Shown here: piece by piece, positions 1-5,177 of the stretch
Position numbering within the stretch: the first letter of the stretch is position 1
How the letters are laid out: the number at the start of each line of letters is the position of its first letter
Assembly (NCBI GenBank): GCA_026388915.1
Contig: JAPLIW010000326.1
Coordinates: 1-5,177, forward strand
DNA: 5,177 bases
Direction of reading: 5' to 3'
Source: Deltaproteobacteria bacterium
Lineage (GTDB): Bacteria; Desulfobacterota; SM23-61
Program-made: the position numbers and the translations under genes
The notes under the pieces: model-generated
What the model saw: the letters and a program-made list of their open reading frames with translations, nothing else
The model's database searches: none
What the model was told of the DNA's origin: nothing

Positions 1-2132
1 AAAACCCCAGATCCCGGGGGTACATCTGCCGGAAGGGCGCCAACATTGCCTATTTCCAGAACAACCAGGAGAGGCTGAAATACCCCCTCAAACGCGTCGG
101 AGGCCGGTACGAGCGCATCTCCTGGAAGCAGGCCCTGGATGAAATCGCGGCCCGGTTGAAAGAAGTCGTGGGGCAGCACGGGCCCCGTTCCGTGGCCTAC
201 ATGGGAGGGGGAGGACAGGGCTGCCATTTTGAGGCGGCCTTCGGAGTCCGCTTTCTCCACGGGCTGGGGTCCAAAAATCATTACAGCCCTCTGGCCCAGG
301 AACTCACCGGATTCTTCTGGGTGCAGGGCAAGGCCTTCGGCCGGCAGTACATGCATGCCGTCCCGGACATCGCGGAATCGGATTTCATGGTCTTCTGGGG
401 GGCCAACCCCATGGTAAGCCACGACATCCCCCAGGCCCCGGTGGTTCTGCGCAACAAGAAGAAAGAGCCGGGATTCAAGATGGCCGTGGTGGACCCCCGG
501 GTCTCGGAGACGGCCAAGCTGGCGGATATTCATCTCCGGCTCAAGCCCGGGACCGATGCCCTTTTGCTGAAAGCCATGATCAAAATCCTCCTGACCGAAG
601 AAGGATTGCTGGACAAAGAGTACCTTGCCGGCAAGGTGAACGGATTCGAAGCGATCCGGAATTGGTTTGAGGATGTGAAGGTGGAGGAAAACTGCCGGGT
701 CTGCGGCCTGGATCCCGGCGCGGTCCGGGAATTCACCCGCCTCTTTGCCACCCGGAAGAGCTCCTGGCGCAGCGACCTGGGAATTCTGATGGGCCGCCAC
801 AGTACTCTGAACTCCTACCTGGAGTTGATCCTGCTGGCCCTGGCCGGCCGCATCGGGGTCAAGGGCGGGAATGTTTTCGGCGGGCACCTGATGCCCATGG
901 GGTCCCACACCCCCGAAGAAGACCCGGGGACCTGGAGGACGGTGGCCACGAATATTCCCCTCATCATGGGGGTCTTTCCGCCCAACGTCATGCCGGAAGA
1001 GATCGACAATGATCATCCCCAGCGGATTCGGGCGGTCATTGTGAGCGGGTCGAACCCCCTGCGCTCCTATGCCGACACCGCGGCTTACGAGAAGGCCTTT
1101 GCCAAGCTCGACCTGCTCGTAACCGTCGAGGTGGCCATGACCGAAACAGCGGCCCTGTCGCACTATATTCTCCCGGCCAGAACCGGATACGAAAAGTGGG
1201 ATGGAACTTTTTTCCAGTGGATGTATCCGGAGTACTACTTTGACATGCGCCGCCCGGTGGTGGAACCCGACGGGGAGCAGGTGGAAGAAGGCAGTATCTA
1301 TGTGGGGTTGGCGGAGAGGCTGGGGATGATTCCTGATTTTCCCCAGGAGTTGAGGGAAAAGGCCAAGGACCGGGCAAGCTATGGAGCGGCCCTCATGAAA
1401 TATGTGCAGGCCAACCCCCAAGCGGCTTCCTGGCTTCCCTTCATCCTGGCCAAAACGCTGGGGGAAGAGCTGGGATCGAAGAACCTTTCCGCCATTTGGG
1501 GACTTCTGGCCCGCTTTCCCATGATGCATCCGGAGGATGTAGCCCGGGCCGGTTTTCAGCCGGGTCCCCTGACGGGCGAGGAGATTTTCGGCAAAATTCT
1601 GAAGACCCCGGGAGGAGTCAAAATCGGGGTGGCGGATACGGAAAACAACCTGAAAGCCCTGAAGACGCCGTACAAAAAAATCCATATCCATTTTCCGGAG
1701 ATGGAATCCTGGGTAAAAGAAGTGACCCCGGCCTCCGAGGAGGCGGCCCTGGTGAACAAGGATTACCCCATGATTCTCATGGCCGGGAACCACATGGAAA
1801 TGGTGGCCAATTCCATCATGCGGGACCCGGCCTGGAACGAAGGCCGCCGCTACTGCACCCTGCGCATTCACCCGGAAGATGCGCGAACCTTGGGAATTGG
1901 AGATAAAGATATTGCGGTCATCGAGACGGAAGCCGGGTCGGCCAGGGTGGAGGCGGAAGTAACCGGATCTTCTCACCGGGGGCAGGTGGTCATTCCCCAC
2001 GGGTTCGGCCTGGTCCACGGGGGGAAAGCCCACGGGGTGAACGTGAACCGGCTGGCCCCGGCCAAGCACCGGGACCGCTTCGCGGCCACTCCGCTGCATC
2101 GGTATATTCCCTGCCGGGTCCGAAAAGCGTAA
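1..2132 (+). CDS. Molybdopterin oxidoreductase (DMSO reductase/formate dehydrogenase superfamily), 5'-truncated by window edge
   Basis: The frame is open from the first complete codon at position 3 to TAA at 2130-2132, giving 709 visible residues. The ATG at 156 is internal, because conserved sequence lies before it: GYICRKG at visible residues 6-12 matches the fourth-cysteine motif (CxKG) of the N-terminal [4Fe-4S] domain. Its lysine normally lies between cluster and pterin. Further landmarks are WGANP (132-136), VVDPR (162-166), SGSNP (348-352) and a C-terminal molybdopterin-dinucleotide-binding domain from about 587, including LRIHPEDA near 620. The family carries out two-electron redox chemistry at a bis-pterin Mo or W centre. 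By my hand alignment the position of the formate dehydrogenase Cys/Sec ligand is in NHYSPLAQELTG (92-103), which has neither residue. Substrate is unknown. No electron-transfer or membrane subunit follows, so partners, if any, are upstream. About 50-60 N-terminal residues are probably missing. Confidence 0.93.
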   Translation, partial: NPRSRGYICRKGANIAYFQNNQERLKYPLKRVGGRYERISWKQALDEIAARLKEVVGQHGPRSVAYMGGGGQGCHFEAAFGVRFLHGLGSKNHYSPLAQELTGFFWVQGKAFGRQYMHAVPDIAESDFMVFWGANPMVSHDIPQAPVVLRNKKKEPGFKMAVVDPRVSETAKLADIHLRLKPGTDALLLKAMIKILLTEEGLLDKEYLAGKVNGFEAIRNWFEDVKVEENCRVCGLDPGAVREFTRLFATRKSSWRSDLGILMGRHSTLNSYLELILLALAGRIGVKGGNVFGGHLMPMGSHTPEEDPGTWRTVATNIPLIMGVFPPNVMPEEIDNDHPQRIRAVIVSGSNPLRSYADTAAYEKAFAKLDLLVTVEVAMTETAALSHYILPARTGYEKWDGTFFQWMYPEYYFDMRRPVVEPDGEQVEEGSIYVGLAERLGMIPDFPQELREKAKDRASYGAALMKYVQANPQAASWLPFILAKTLGEELGSKNLSAIWGLLARFPMMHPEDVARAGFQPGPLTGEEIFGKILKTPGGVKIGVADTENNLKALKTPYKKIHIHFPEMESWVKEVTPASEEAALVNKDYPMILMAGNHMEMVANSIMRDPAWNEGRRYCTLRIHPEDARTLGIGDKDIAVIETEAGSARVEAEVTGSSHRGQVVIPHGFGLVHGGKAHGVNVNRLAPAKHRDRFAATPLHRYIPCRVRKA

Positions 2133-2160
2133 AGACTTATTCACCACAGAGGCACATCCA

Positions 2161-2210
2161 GTATTCCATTTTTCCATTGCCACATTATTCCATCATTCCA
2201 ATTTTTCAAT
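2161..2210. repeat. ATTCCA/TTCCAT-rich degenerate tract
   Basis: The motif TTCCAT or its close variant TTCCAA recurs about five times within 45 bp (from 2164, 2172, 2188 and 2196 onward, ending in a TTTTTCAATG stretch). The tract is AT-rich, unlike the flanking genes, and no coding frame or hairpin explains it. It looks like degenerate short-repeat filler. Confidence 0.45.
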
Positions 2211-2238
2211 GTTTACCTCTATACTGCTAACTTGCAGA

Positions 2239-2268
2239 CTCTTTAAATCGTGTTAAGAGAATTTTTTT
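2239..2268 (+). terminator. Weak intrinsic-terminator-like hairpin downstream of the oxidoreductase
   Basis: CTCTT plus AA (2239-2243, 2245-2246, with T2244 bulged) can pair with TTAAGAG (2253-2259) across an ATCGTG loop. Two A residues and then seven T residues (2262-2268) follow. The T-run and the position, about 110 nt after the stop codon, fit termination of the upstream gene. The stem is short and AU-rich, so efficiency would be low. Confidence 0.3.
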
Positions 2269-2283
2269 ATCCAGGCGACCTCT

Positions 2284-2332
2284 GAAATCCCCCCAACCCC
2301 CCTTTAGAAAAGGGGGGCGAAGGGGGGATTTC
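2284..2332. repeat. G6/C6 palindromic repeat (long hairpin)
   Basis: GAAATCCCCCC (2284-2294) is the exact reverse complement of GGGGGGATTTC (2322-2332). Inside these, CCCCCCTTT (2297-2305) pairs exactly with AAAGGGGGG (2309-2317), leaving a 3-nt AGA loop and an asymmetric AA/CGAA interior loop. That gives 20 bp of very stable stem on either strand. No T-run follows on either side, so it is not a classical terminator. It resembles dispersed palindromic repeats that I recall from deltaproteobacterial intergenic regions. Confidence 0.7.
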
Positions 2333-2432
2333 TGGGGGGCGTGTGGTTCTGGGCAAAGACTGCAATTTTGGTTGCGGCGCAGCTGCGCTGAGTTCTCTAT
2401 GCCTCTGTGGTGAAAGAGTCGTTCATTTGTAC

Positions 2433-2439
2433 GGAGGAG
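2433..2439 (+). promoter_or_regulatory. Strong ribosome binding site that fixes the plsY start
   Basis: GGAGGAG lies a few bases before ATG 2442, the ideal Shine-Dalgarno arrangement. It settles the start in favour of 2442 over the in-frame upstream codon at 2343, whose extra 33 residues would be translated from the repeat island and resemble nothing in PlsY. Confidence 0.85.
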
Positions 2440-2441
2440 CC

Positions 2442-3053
2442 ATGACCTTATTGCTTCTCATCTTTGCTTACCTCCTGGGATCGGTGCCCACGGGGGTGAT
2501 CCTGGCCAGGGCTTTCAGCGACGTGGACCCGCGCACCCAGGGAAGCAAGAACATCGGGGCCACCAACATTTACCGCACGGCCGGAAAGAAGCTGGGAATC
2601 ATCACTCTTCTGGGCGACATTCTGAAGGGCCTGATCCCAGTGGTGATCGCCCGGGCCACCCTGGATTCTCCCTTCTGGATCGGAGCCGTGGCCCTGGCCG
2701 CTTTTCTGGGCCATCTCTACCCGATCTACCTGAAGTTCAAAGGAGGCAAGGGGATTGCCACCGGCCTGGGGGCTTTCCTGGCCCTGGCCCCCCTGGCCGC
2801 AATCCTTTCCTTCCTGGTCTTTGCCGCCGTGGTCTACAAGTCACGCTATATTTCCCTGGGCTCCCTGACCGCCACCGCGGCTTTTCCCATCCTCCTTGCC
2901 CTGCTGCATTCCCAGGCCATCTACATTCCTTTTGCCGTCATCATCGGCGCCCTCATCTTCTACCGACACCGGGAAAACATCCAACGGCTGCTGGCGGGGA
3001 AGGAGAATAAATTCGGAGCCAAAAAGAGTGCTGAATCCTCCAGTCCATCCTGA
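2442..3053 (+). CDS. plsY: Acyl-phosphate:glycerol-3-phosphate acyltransferase PlsY
   Basis: This is a 203-residue inner-membrane enzyme that transfers an acyl group from acyl-phosphate to glycerol-3-phosphate, making lysophosphatidate. It is the first acylation step of membrane phospholipid synthesis in the PlsX/PlsY route. The family's conserved loops are all present: GSVPTG at 13-18, GSKNIGATN at 34-42 (usual form GSGNIGATN), DILKG at 59-63, GHLYPIYLKFKGGKGIAT at 90-107 (the glycine-rich phosphate loop), and YRHRENIQRLLAGKE near 174-188. Hydrophobic segments at about 3-23, 52-72, 78-98, 111-131 and 142-173 fit the multi-spanning topology. The length is typical. The charged, serine-rich tail overlaps the next gene by 26 nt, so the two are probably co-transcribed. 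No convincing promoter was found in the repeat-filled upstream gap. Confidence 0.96.
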   Translation: MTLLLLIFAYLLGSVPTGVILARAFSDVDPRTQGSKNIGATNIYRTAGKKLGIITLLGDILKGLIPVVIARATLDSPFWIGAVALAAFLGHLYPIYLKFKGGKGIATGLGAFLALAPLAAILSFLVFAAVVYKSRYISLGSLTATAAFPILLALLHSQAIYIPFAVIIGALIFYRHRENIQRLLAGKENKFGAKKSAESSSPS

Positions 3054-4032
3054 AAAAATCCTGATCCTCCATTCCGGCGGCATCGGCGACTTGCTCATGG
3101 CTCTGCCGGCCATGCGTGTGTTCCGCCAGGCCTTCCCCAACGCTACCCTTGAAATGATGGGGCGGCCGGAAAGGCTGGCTCTGGTGGCCCATGACCTCCG
3201 GGCAGGTTTCCTCCATTCCATCGATCGGGCGGGCATGGCCTACTTTTATGCCGAGGACGCTTCTTGGCCACCCGGGTTGGGGGCCTTTTTTTCCTCCTTC
3301 GGGGCGGTTCTCTTGTTCGGAGGAGCCGGGGGGAACCTTCTGGCGAAGAATGTGAAGAGGGCTGGCGCAGGGCGGGTTATATCCATTCTACCTTTTCCCC
3401 CCGGAGAGCTGCGGGTTCACGTTTCCGATTATCTGGTAGAATCCCTGGGAAGAGAAGGAATCGAAGGAGAAAACGCGTTCGTACCCCTACAGTTGCCGCA
3501 AGAGGCGCTGACCGCGGCGCAAGGTTTCTTTGCCGGTTGGGGGGCCAAAGAGGGAGCGCGGATATTGGCGATTCATCCGGGAAGCGGCAGCCCGGCAAAG
3601 AACTGGCCCGCCGAAAATTTTTCCGCGGTGGCGGATTGGGCGGCGAAACGGGTTAGAATTCTTCTCGTCACCGGCCCGGCGGAAGACGGGGCTGAAAAAG
3701 TAAGAAGGGCGATGAAGAAGGCCAATCCTCTGACGGCCGAGAACCTTCCCCTCATTGGTCTGGCCGGCATACTCAAAAAGTGCCGGGTTTACCTGGGCAA
3801 CGATTCAGGGATCACCCACCTGGCCGCTTCCTTGGGCTTGCCGGCGATAGCCCTCTTTGGCCCGACGGACCCGGAAGTCTGGGGTCCAAGGGGGGCTGGC
3901 GTGCGGATCATCCATGATAAGAAACCCTGCCCCCCGGGATCCTTTGAATCCCAGAGCCATGGATGCGATCCTTGGCGCATAAACATAGACCCCAATGAAG
4001 TGACCGAAGTCCTCGCTCCCCTCTTAGCATGA
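3028..4032 (+). CDS. Family 9 glycosyltransferase (heptosyltransferase-like)
   Basis: This 334-residue GT-B enzyme of family GT9 probably adds a heptose or similar sugar from a nucleotide donor to a cell-surface acceptor such as the LPS core, at the inner face of the inner membrane. The N-terminal Rossmann motif ILHSGGIGDLLMALPA (13-28) holds Asp21, equivalent to the catalytic aspartate of heptosyltransferases. IHPGSG (182-187) with AKNWP (190-194) matches the donor-phosphate region and its K-x-W-P lysine. GNDSGITHLAASLG (257-270) and LFGPTDPEVWGP (276-287) are the C-terminal donor-binding signature. Cysteines 301 and 313 near the end are also common in the family. GTG 3028 is chosen because family homology starts ten codons later. 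The in-frame ATG at 2896 would add 44 residues encoded inside plsY. A GGAG at 3015-3018 lies 9 nt upstream. Exact sugar and acceptor cannot be told. Confidence 0.9.
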   Translation: MLNPPVHPEKILILHSGGIGDLLMALPAMRVFRQAFPNATLEMMGRPERLALVAHDLRAGFLHSIDRAGMAYFYAEDASWPPGLGAFFSSFGAVLLFGGAGGNLLAKNVKRAGAGRVISILPFPPGELRVHVSDYLVESLGREGIEGENAFVPLQLPQEALTAAQGFFAGWGAKEGARILAIHPGSGSPAKNWPAENFSAVADWAAKRVRILLVTGPAEDGAEKVRRAMKKANPLTAENLPLIGLAGILKKCRVYLGNDSGITHLAASLGLPAIALFGPTDPEVWGPRGAGVRIIHDKKPCPPGSFESQSHGCDPWRINIDPNEVTEVLAPLLA

Positions 4033-4070
4033 CTTTCCGCTGATTTTCCCGAATCATCCCGGTTGTCCAG

Positions 4071-4112
4071 AAAAAAAATCGCTGGACCAGCCTCTTTGGC
4101 CGGCCCAGCGAT
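4071..4112 (-). terminator. Strong intrinsic terminator for the minus-strand small gene
   Basis: On the minus strand the 15-bp stem is 4112-4098 against 4092-4078, with a 5-nt AAAGA loop, and it runs straight into eight U residues (4078-4071). The outer arms ATCGCTGG/CCAGCGAT pair perfectly. Two inner positions (4086/4104 and 4089/4101) are G-U wobbles in the minus-strand RNA but A-C mismatches in the plus-strand RNA. The plus strand has no T-run after the stem. Both facts orient the terminator to leftward transcription, ending the small ORF and also guarding against read-through into the convergent glycosyltransferase gene. Confidence 0.85.
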
Positions 4113-4139
4113 GGAGGAGGGGGTCGCGTTTCTTGCGGG

Positions 4140-4289
4140 TTATCTAAAAATCAGGTTATAAATAAAAGAGCTCGAGCACCTCGGCCAGATCGTAACCGAC
4201 TCCGTTAAAGCTAAGGCCCCTACCGGAATCGCGAAAAAAAGGACGATCAAAACAATAATAATGCTTTCGGAGAATTTTTTTCTTTTCAT
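4140..4289 (-). CDS. Small single-helix membrane peptide, 49 aa, unknown function
   Basis: I do not recognise this gene. ATG 4289-4287 opens a 49-codon frame to TAA 4142-4140. The product begins MKRKKFSES (strongly basic), followed by a hydrophobic segment IIIVLIVLFFAIPVGALAL (10-28), then a short polar tail with one Trp, one Cys and several Ser. This is either a single membrane helix with the N-terminus inside, or a signal peptide with an ALA-like cleavage site near 25-27. An AAGG sits 9 nt upstream. A sigma-54-type promoter 22 nt before the start codon and a strong terminator 28 nt after the stop enclose it as a self-contained unit. A U UUU UUC heptamer at codons 17-19 could shift ribosomes into the -1 frame, giving a 44-residue product. 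Alternatively the transcript may be a non-coding RNA. Confidence 0.5.
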   Translation of the reverse strand: MKRKKFSESIIIVLIVLFFAIPVGALALTESVTIWPRCSSSFIYNLIFR

Positions 4290-4321
4290 GGGTTAAGCCC
4301 TTTCTTTCTCACTTTAATCTT

Positions 4322-4337
4322 AGCATTTCCCGTGCCA
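4322..4337 (-). promoter_or_regulatory. Sigma-54 (RpoN) -24/-12 promoter of the small gene
   Basis: Read leftward, the element is TGGCACGGGAAATGCT, against the known consensus TGGCACG-N4-TTGCW. The -24 half matches 7/7 and the -12 half 4/5, and the invariant GG and GC are exactly 10 bp apart. Predicted +1 is near 4311, giving a 22-nt leader (containing AAGG) before ATG 4289 and a transcript of about 240 nt ending at the 4071-4112 terminator. Such promoters stay silent until an AAA+ enhancer-binding protein activates them, so expression should be conditional. Confidence 0.72.
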
Positions 4338-4375
4338 AAAGACGAGCAACAGAAAAGAGGATCCACAAATATCCC

Positions 4376-4421
4376 GAACCAGGATTTATTATTTAATAAT
4401 TTTAAATAGTTATATAGAATC
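4376..4421. promoter_or_regulatory. AT-rich tract with inverted repeat upstream of the sigma-54 promoter (possible activator or IHF region)
   Basis: ATTTAA (4391-4396) and TTAAAT (4402-4407) are inverted across a 5-nt spacer, inside a stretch of about 40 bp that is almost pure A/T in an otherwise GC-rich region. Its centre is near -88 relative to the predicted start, the zone where enhancer-binding-protein or IHF sites lie at sigma-54 promoters. AT-rich palindromes arise easily by chance, so this is only a candidate. Nothing else is evident between 4340 and 4514. Confidence 0.25.
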
Positions 4422-4514
4422 TGGGTTTACCTGAGCATTTTTTTGGAAAGGGATGGCAGCCAATGTAAGGGCCAAAATAGTATGCTTCTTGCCTCAGTTG
4501 CCGGTCAATTGTGT

Positions 4515-5093
4515 TTATTTGGCCATACTCCTCATTTTTTCCATCTGATTGCGGATGTTTTCCGCCCGGGGGCCGGCAGGCTCCACCTTGAGGTAATCCT
4601 CCCAGGCTTTGATCGCCCCTTTCATATCGCCCTTGTCGTGCAGGAAGACGACCCCCATATTGTACCGGCTGTTTGCGTGCTTGGGGTCGTCCTGGGCTGC
4701 TTTCTTGAATTCGGCAATGGCCCTGTCCGGGTCTCCTTTCCTCCGGTACATGATTCCCATGTCGGTCCGGAGATCGGCGTTCCTGGGGTCGAGTTCGAGG
4801 GCCCTGGCATAGGTTCGGATGGCCGGGTCAAATTGGTCCGTGTCAAAGTAAAGGTTCCCGAGCTCGACCAGAGCCTTAAGGTTTTTGGGCTCTTCTTTCA
4901 GGATCCCCTGGAGCATGGAAATCTGTTTCTGAACATCCGCGGTGACGGCCGGGGCGGGGGAGGATGCAGGCGGTTTGATGGAGGGGGGCAGGGCAGGCAT
5001 CTTCTCCTCGTAAAAGACGGTAGCGATGACGCCCACCACAATTCCGGTGACGAAAGCAATCAGGATGAACAAGAAGGCGTATTCTTTCTTCAT
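4515..5093 (-). CDS. Membrane-anchored tetratricopeptide-repeat protein
   Basis: This 192-residue protein has one N-terminal membrane helix (about 5-27, AFLFILIAFVTGIVVGVIAT). A Pro/Ala/Ser-rich linker follows (33-51), then a short helix and three TPR units at about 71-104, 105-138 and 139-173. Consensus TPR features are clear: LGNLYFDTDQFDPAIRTYARALELDP, MGIMYRRKGDPDRAIAEFKKAAQDDP and a third, slightly longer copy. It is probably a periplasm-facing scaffold for protein-protein contacts, of the kind annotated as NrfG/CcmH-like TPR proteins, but no partner gene is visible here. ATG 5093 is preferred over the in-frame TTG at 5150 because the latter adds 19 residues without character and would start upstream of the likely -10 element. 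No clear Shine-Dalgarno precedes it. I see no convincing terminator after the stop. Confidence 0.85.
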   Translation of the reverse strand: MKKEYAFLFILIAFVTGIVVGVIATVFYEEKMPALPPSIKPPASSPAPAVTADVQKQISMLQGILKEEPKNLKALVELGNLYFDTDQFDPAIRTYARALELDPRNADLRTDMGIMYRRKGDPDRAIAEFKKAAQDDPKHANSRYNMGVVFLHDKGDMKGAIKAWEDYLKVEPAGPRAENIRNQMEKMRSMAK

Positions 5094-5118
5094 GATCCGG
5101 CCCGGGAAAATTTTTTTG

Positions 5119-5124
5119 ATTATA
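5119..5124 (-). promoter_or_regulatory. Probable -10 element (TATAAT) of the TPR gene
   Basis: A perfect TATAAT on the minus strand lies about 25 nt before ATG 5093, predicting a start near 5112 and a leader of some 20 nt. No good -35 hexamer is present at 16-18 bp spacing; TTGGCC (5150-5145) sits at 20 bp. The promoter would be weak or activator-assisted. Confidence 0.4.
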
Positions 5125-5177
5125 TTAGCATGAAAGCTCCCGGAGGCCAAATGATTGCCCGAACCCGGGAACCGCCC

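Larger units (their letters stand above)
2134..2420. repeat. Composite intergenic repeat island bounded by an inverted repeat
   Basis: TTCACCACAGAGGCA at 2140-2154 is exactly reverse-complemented at 2400-2414 (15/15). Two unpaired or wobble positions further out, GACT (2134-2137) also pairs with AGTC (2417-2420). The result is a 21-nt imperfect inverted repeat enclosing about 245 bp. Inside are an ATTCCA-rich tract, a weak hairpin plus T-run, a G6/C6 palindrome and a perfect 12-bp palindrome, GCGCAGCTGCGC (2377-2388). There is no transposase, and I see no clear target-site duplication. From memory, 'CACAGAG' strings of this kind recur between genes in deltaproteobacterial genomes. It could be a MITE-like element or several repeat families landing in one gap. 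Confidence 0.6.

Noticed and set aside
1036..1377. Antisense 113-aa open frame opposite the oxidoreductase
   Set aside because: Pro/Arg/Ser-rich composition typical of antisense GC-rich shadows; the plus-strand frame has conserved domain motifs throughout.
1496..1906. 136-aa plus-strand open frame inside the oxidoreductase
   Set aside because: Gly/Arg/Pro-rich off-frame shadow of the conserved C-terminal domain.
2343..2441. Upstream in-frame extension of PlsY by 33 residues
   Set aside because: It is translated repeat sequence (cysteine-rich, no PlsY similarity); ATG 2442 has a strong ribosome site and gives the family's normal length.
2896..3027. Upstream ATG start for the glycosyltransferase, giving 378 aa
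   Set aside because: The extra 44 residues are the plsY coding sequence in another frame and lack GT9 character; the GT9 fold begins just after GTG 3028.
2841..3236. Antisense 131-aa open frame across the plsY-GT9 junction
   Set aside because: It overlaps two well-supported genes and has the composition of a shadow frame.
4471..4525. Possible terminator after the TPR gene (GGCCAAA/TTTGGCC pairing)
   Set aside because: Seven-bp arms separated by about 40 nt with no U-run after them on the minus strand.
5094..5150. TTG start giving a 211-aa TPR protein
   Set aside because: It adds 19 residues ahead of a clear membrane anchor that begins naturally at ATG 5093, and the likely -10 element lies inside this extension.
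1..5177. CRISPR array, tRNA, rRNA, transposase or integrase
   Set aside because: No regularly spaced direct repeats, no tRNA-like cloverleaf or rRNA sequence noticed, and no recombinase motifs in any frame.

Overview
This 5.2-kb window probably comes from a Gram-negative anaerobe of the Desulfobacterota ('deltaproteobacteria') or a close relative. The pointers are a GC-rich coding style, a prokaryotic molybdopterin oxidoreductase, a heptosyltransferase-like GT9 enzyme (LPS-type envelope), a sigma-54-type promoter, and intergenic filler of kinds I associate with such genomes. The placement is an inference from style, not a database match.

Layout. (1) Positions 1-2132, plus strand: the 3' 709 codons of a large molybdopterin oxidoreductase; its start and three of its four Fe-S cysteines lie left of the window. 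(2) Positions 2133-2441: a roughly 300-bp gene-free stretch made almost wholly of repeats. It has an imperfect 21-nt inverted repeat at the ends, an ATTCCA-rich tract, a weak terminator-like hairpin and a long G6/C6 palindrome. (3) Positions 2442-4032, plus strand: plsY (acyl-phosphate:glycerol-3-phosphate acyltransferase) overlapping by 26 nt a family 9 glycosyltransferase that starts at GTG 3028. Together they form a small membrane-lipid/envelope operon. (4) Positions 4071-4337, minus strand: a compact transcription unit not covered by the large ORFs. It has a near-consensus sigma-54 -24/-12 promoter, a 49-codon ORF for a basic, single-helix membrane peptide, and a strong intrinsic terminator that is continuous only in the minus-strand RNA. 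The ORF contains a U UUU UUC heptamer from which a -1 shift leads into a 25-codon open frame with a more gene-like appearance. (5) Positions 4515-5093, minus strand: a membrane-anchored three-TPR protein with its own probable -10 element.

The most interesting item is the sigma-54 mini-gene. It has every part of an independent, activator-controlled small-protein or small-RNA gene in about 270 bp, and it lies between two convergently oriented ordinary genes. I do not recognise its product. The other regions are mostly conventional, apart from the repeat island and the oxidoreductase's departure from the usual Cys/Sec metal ligand.
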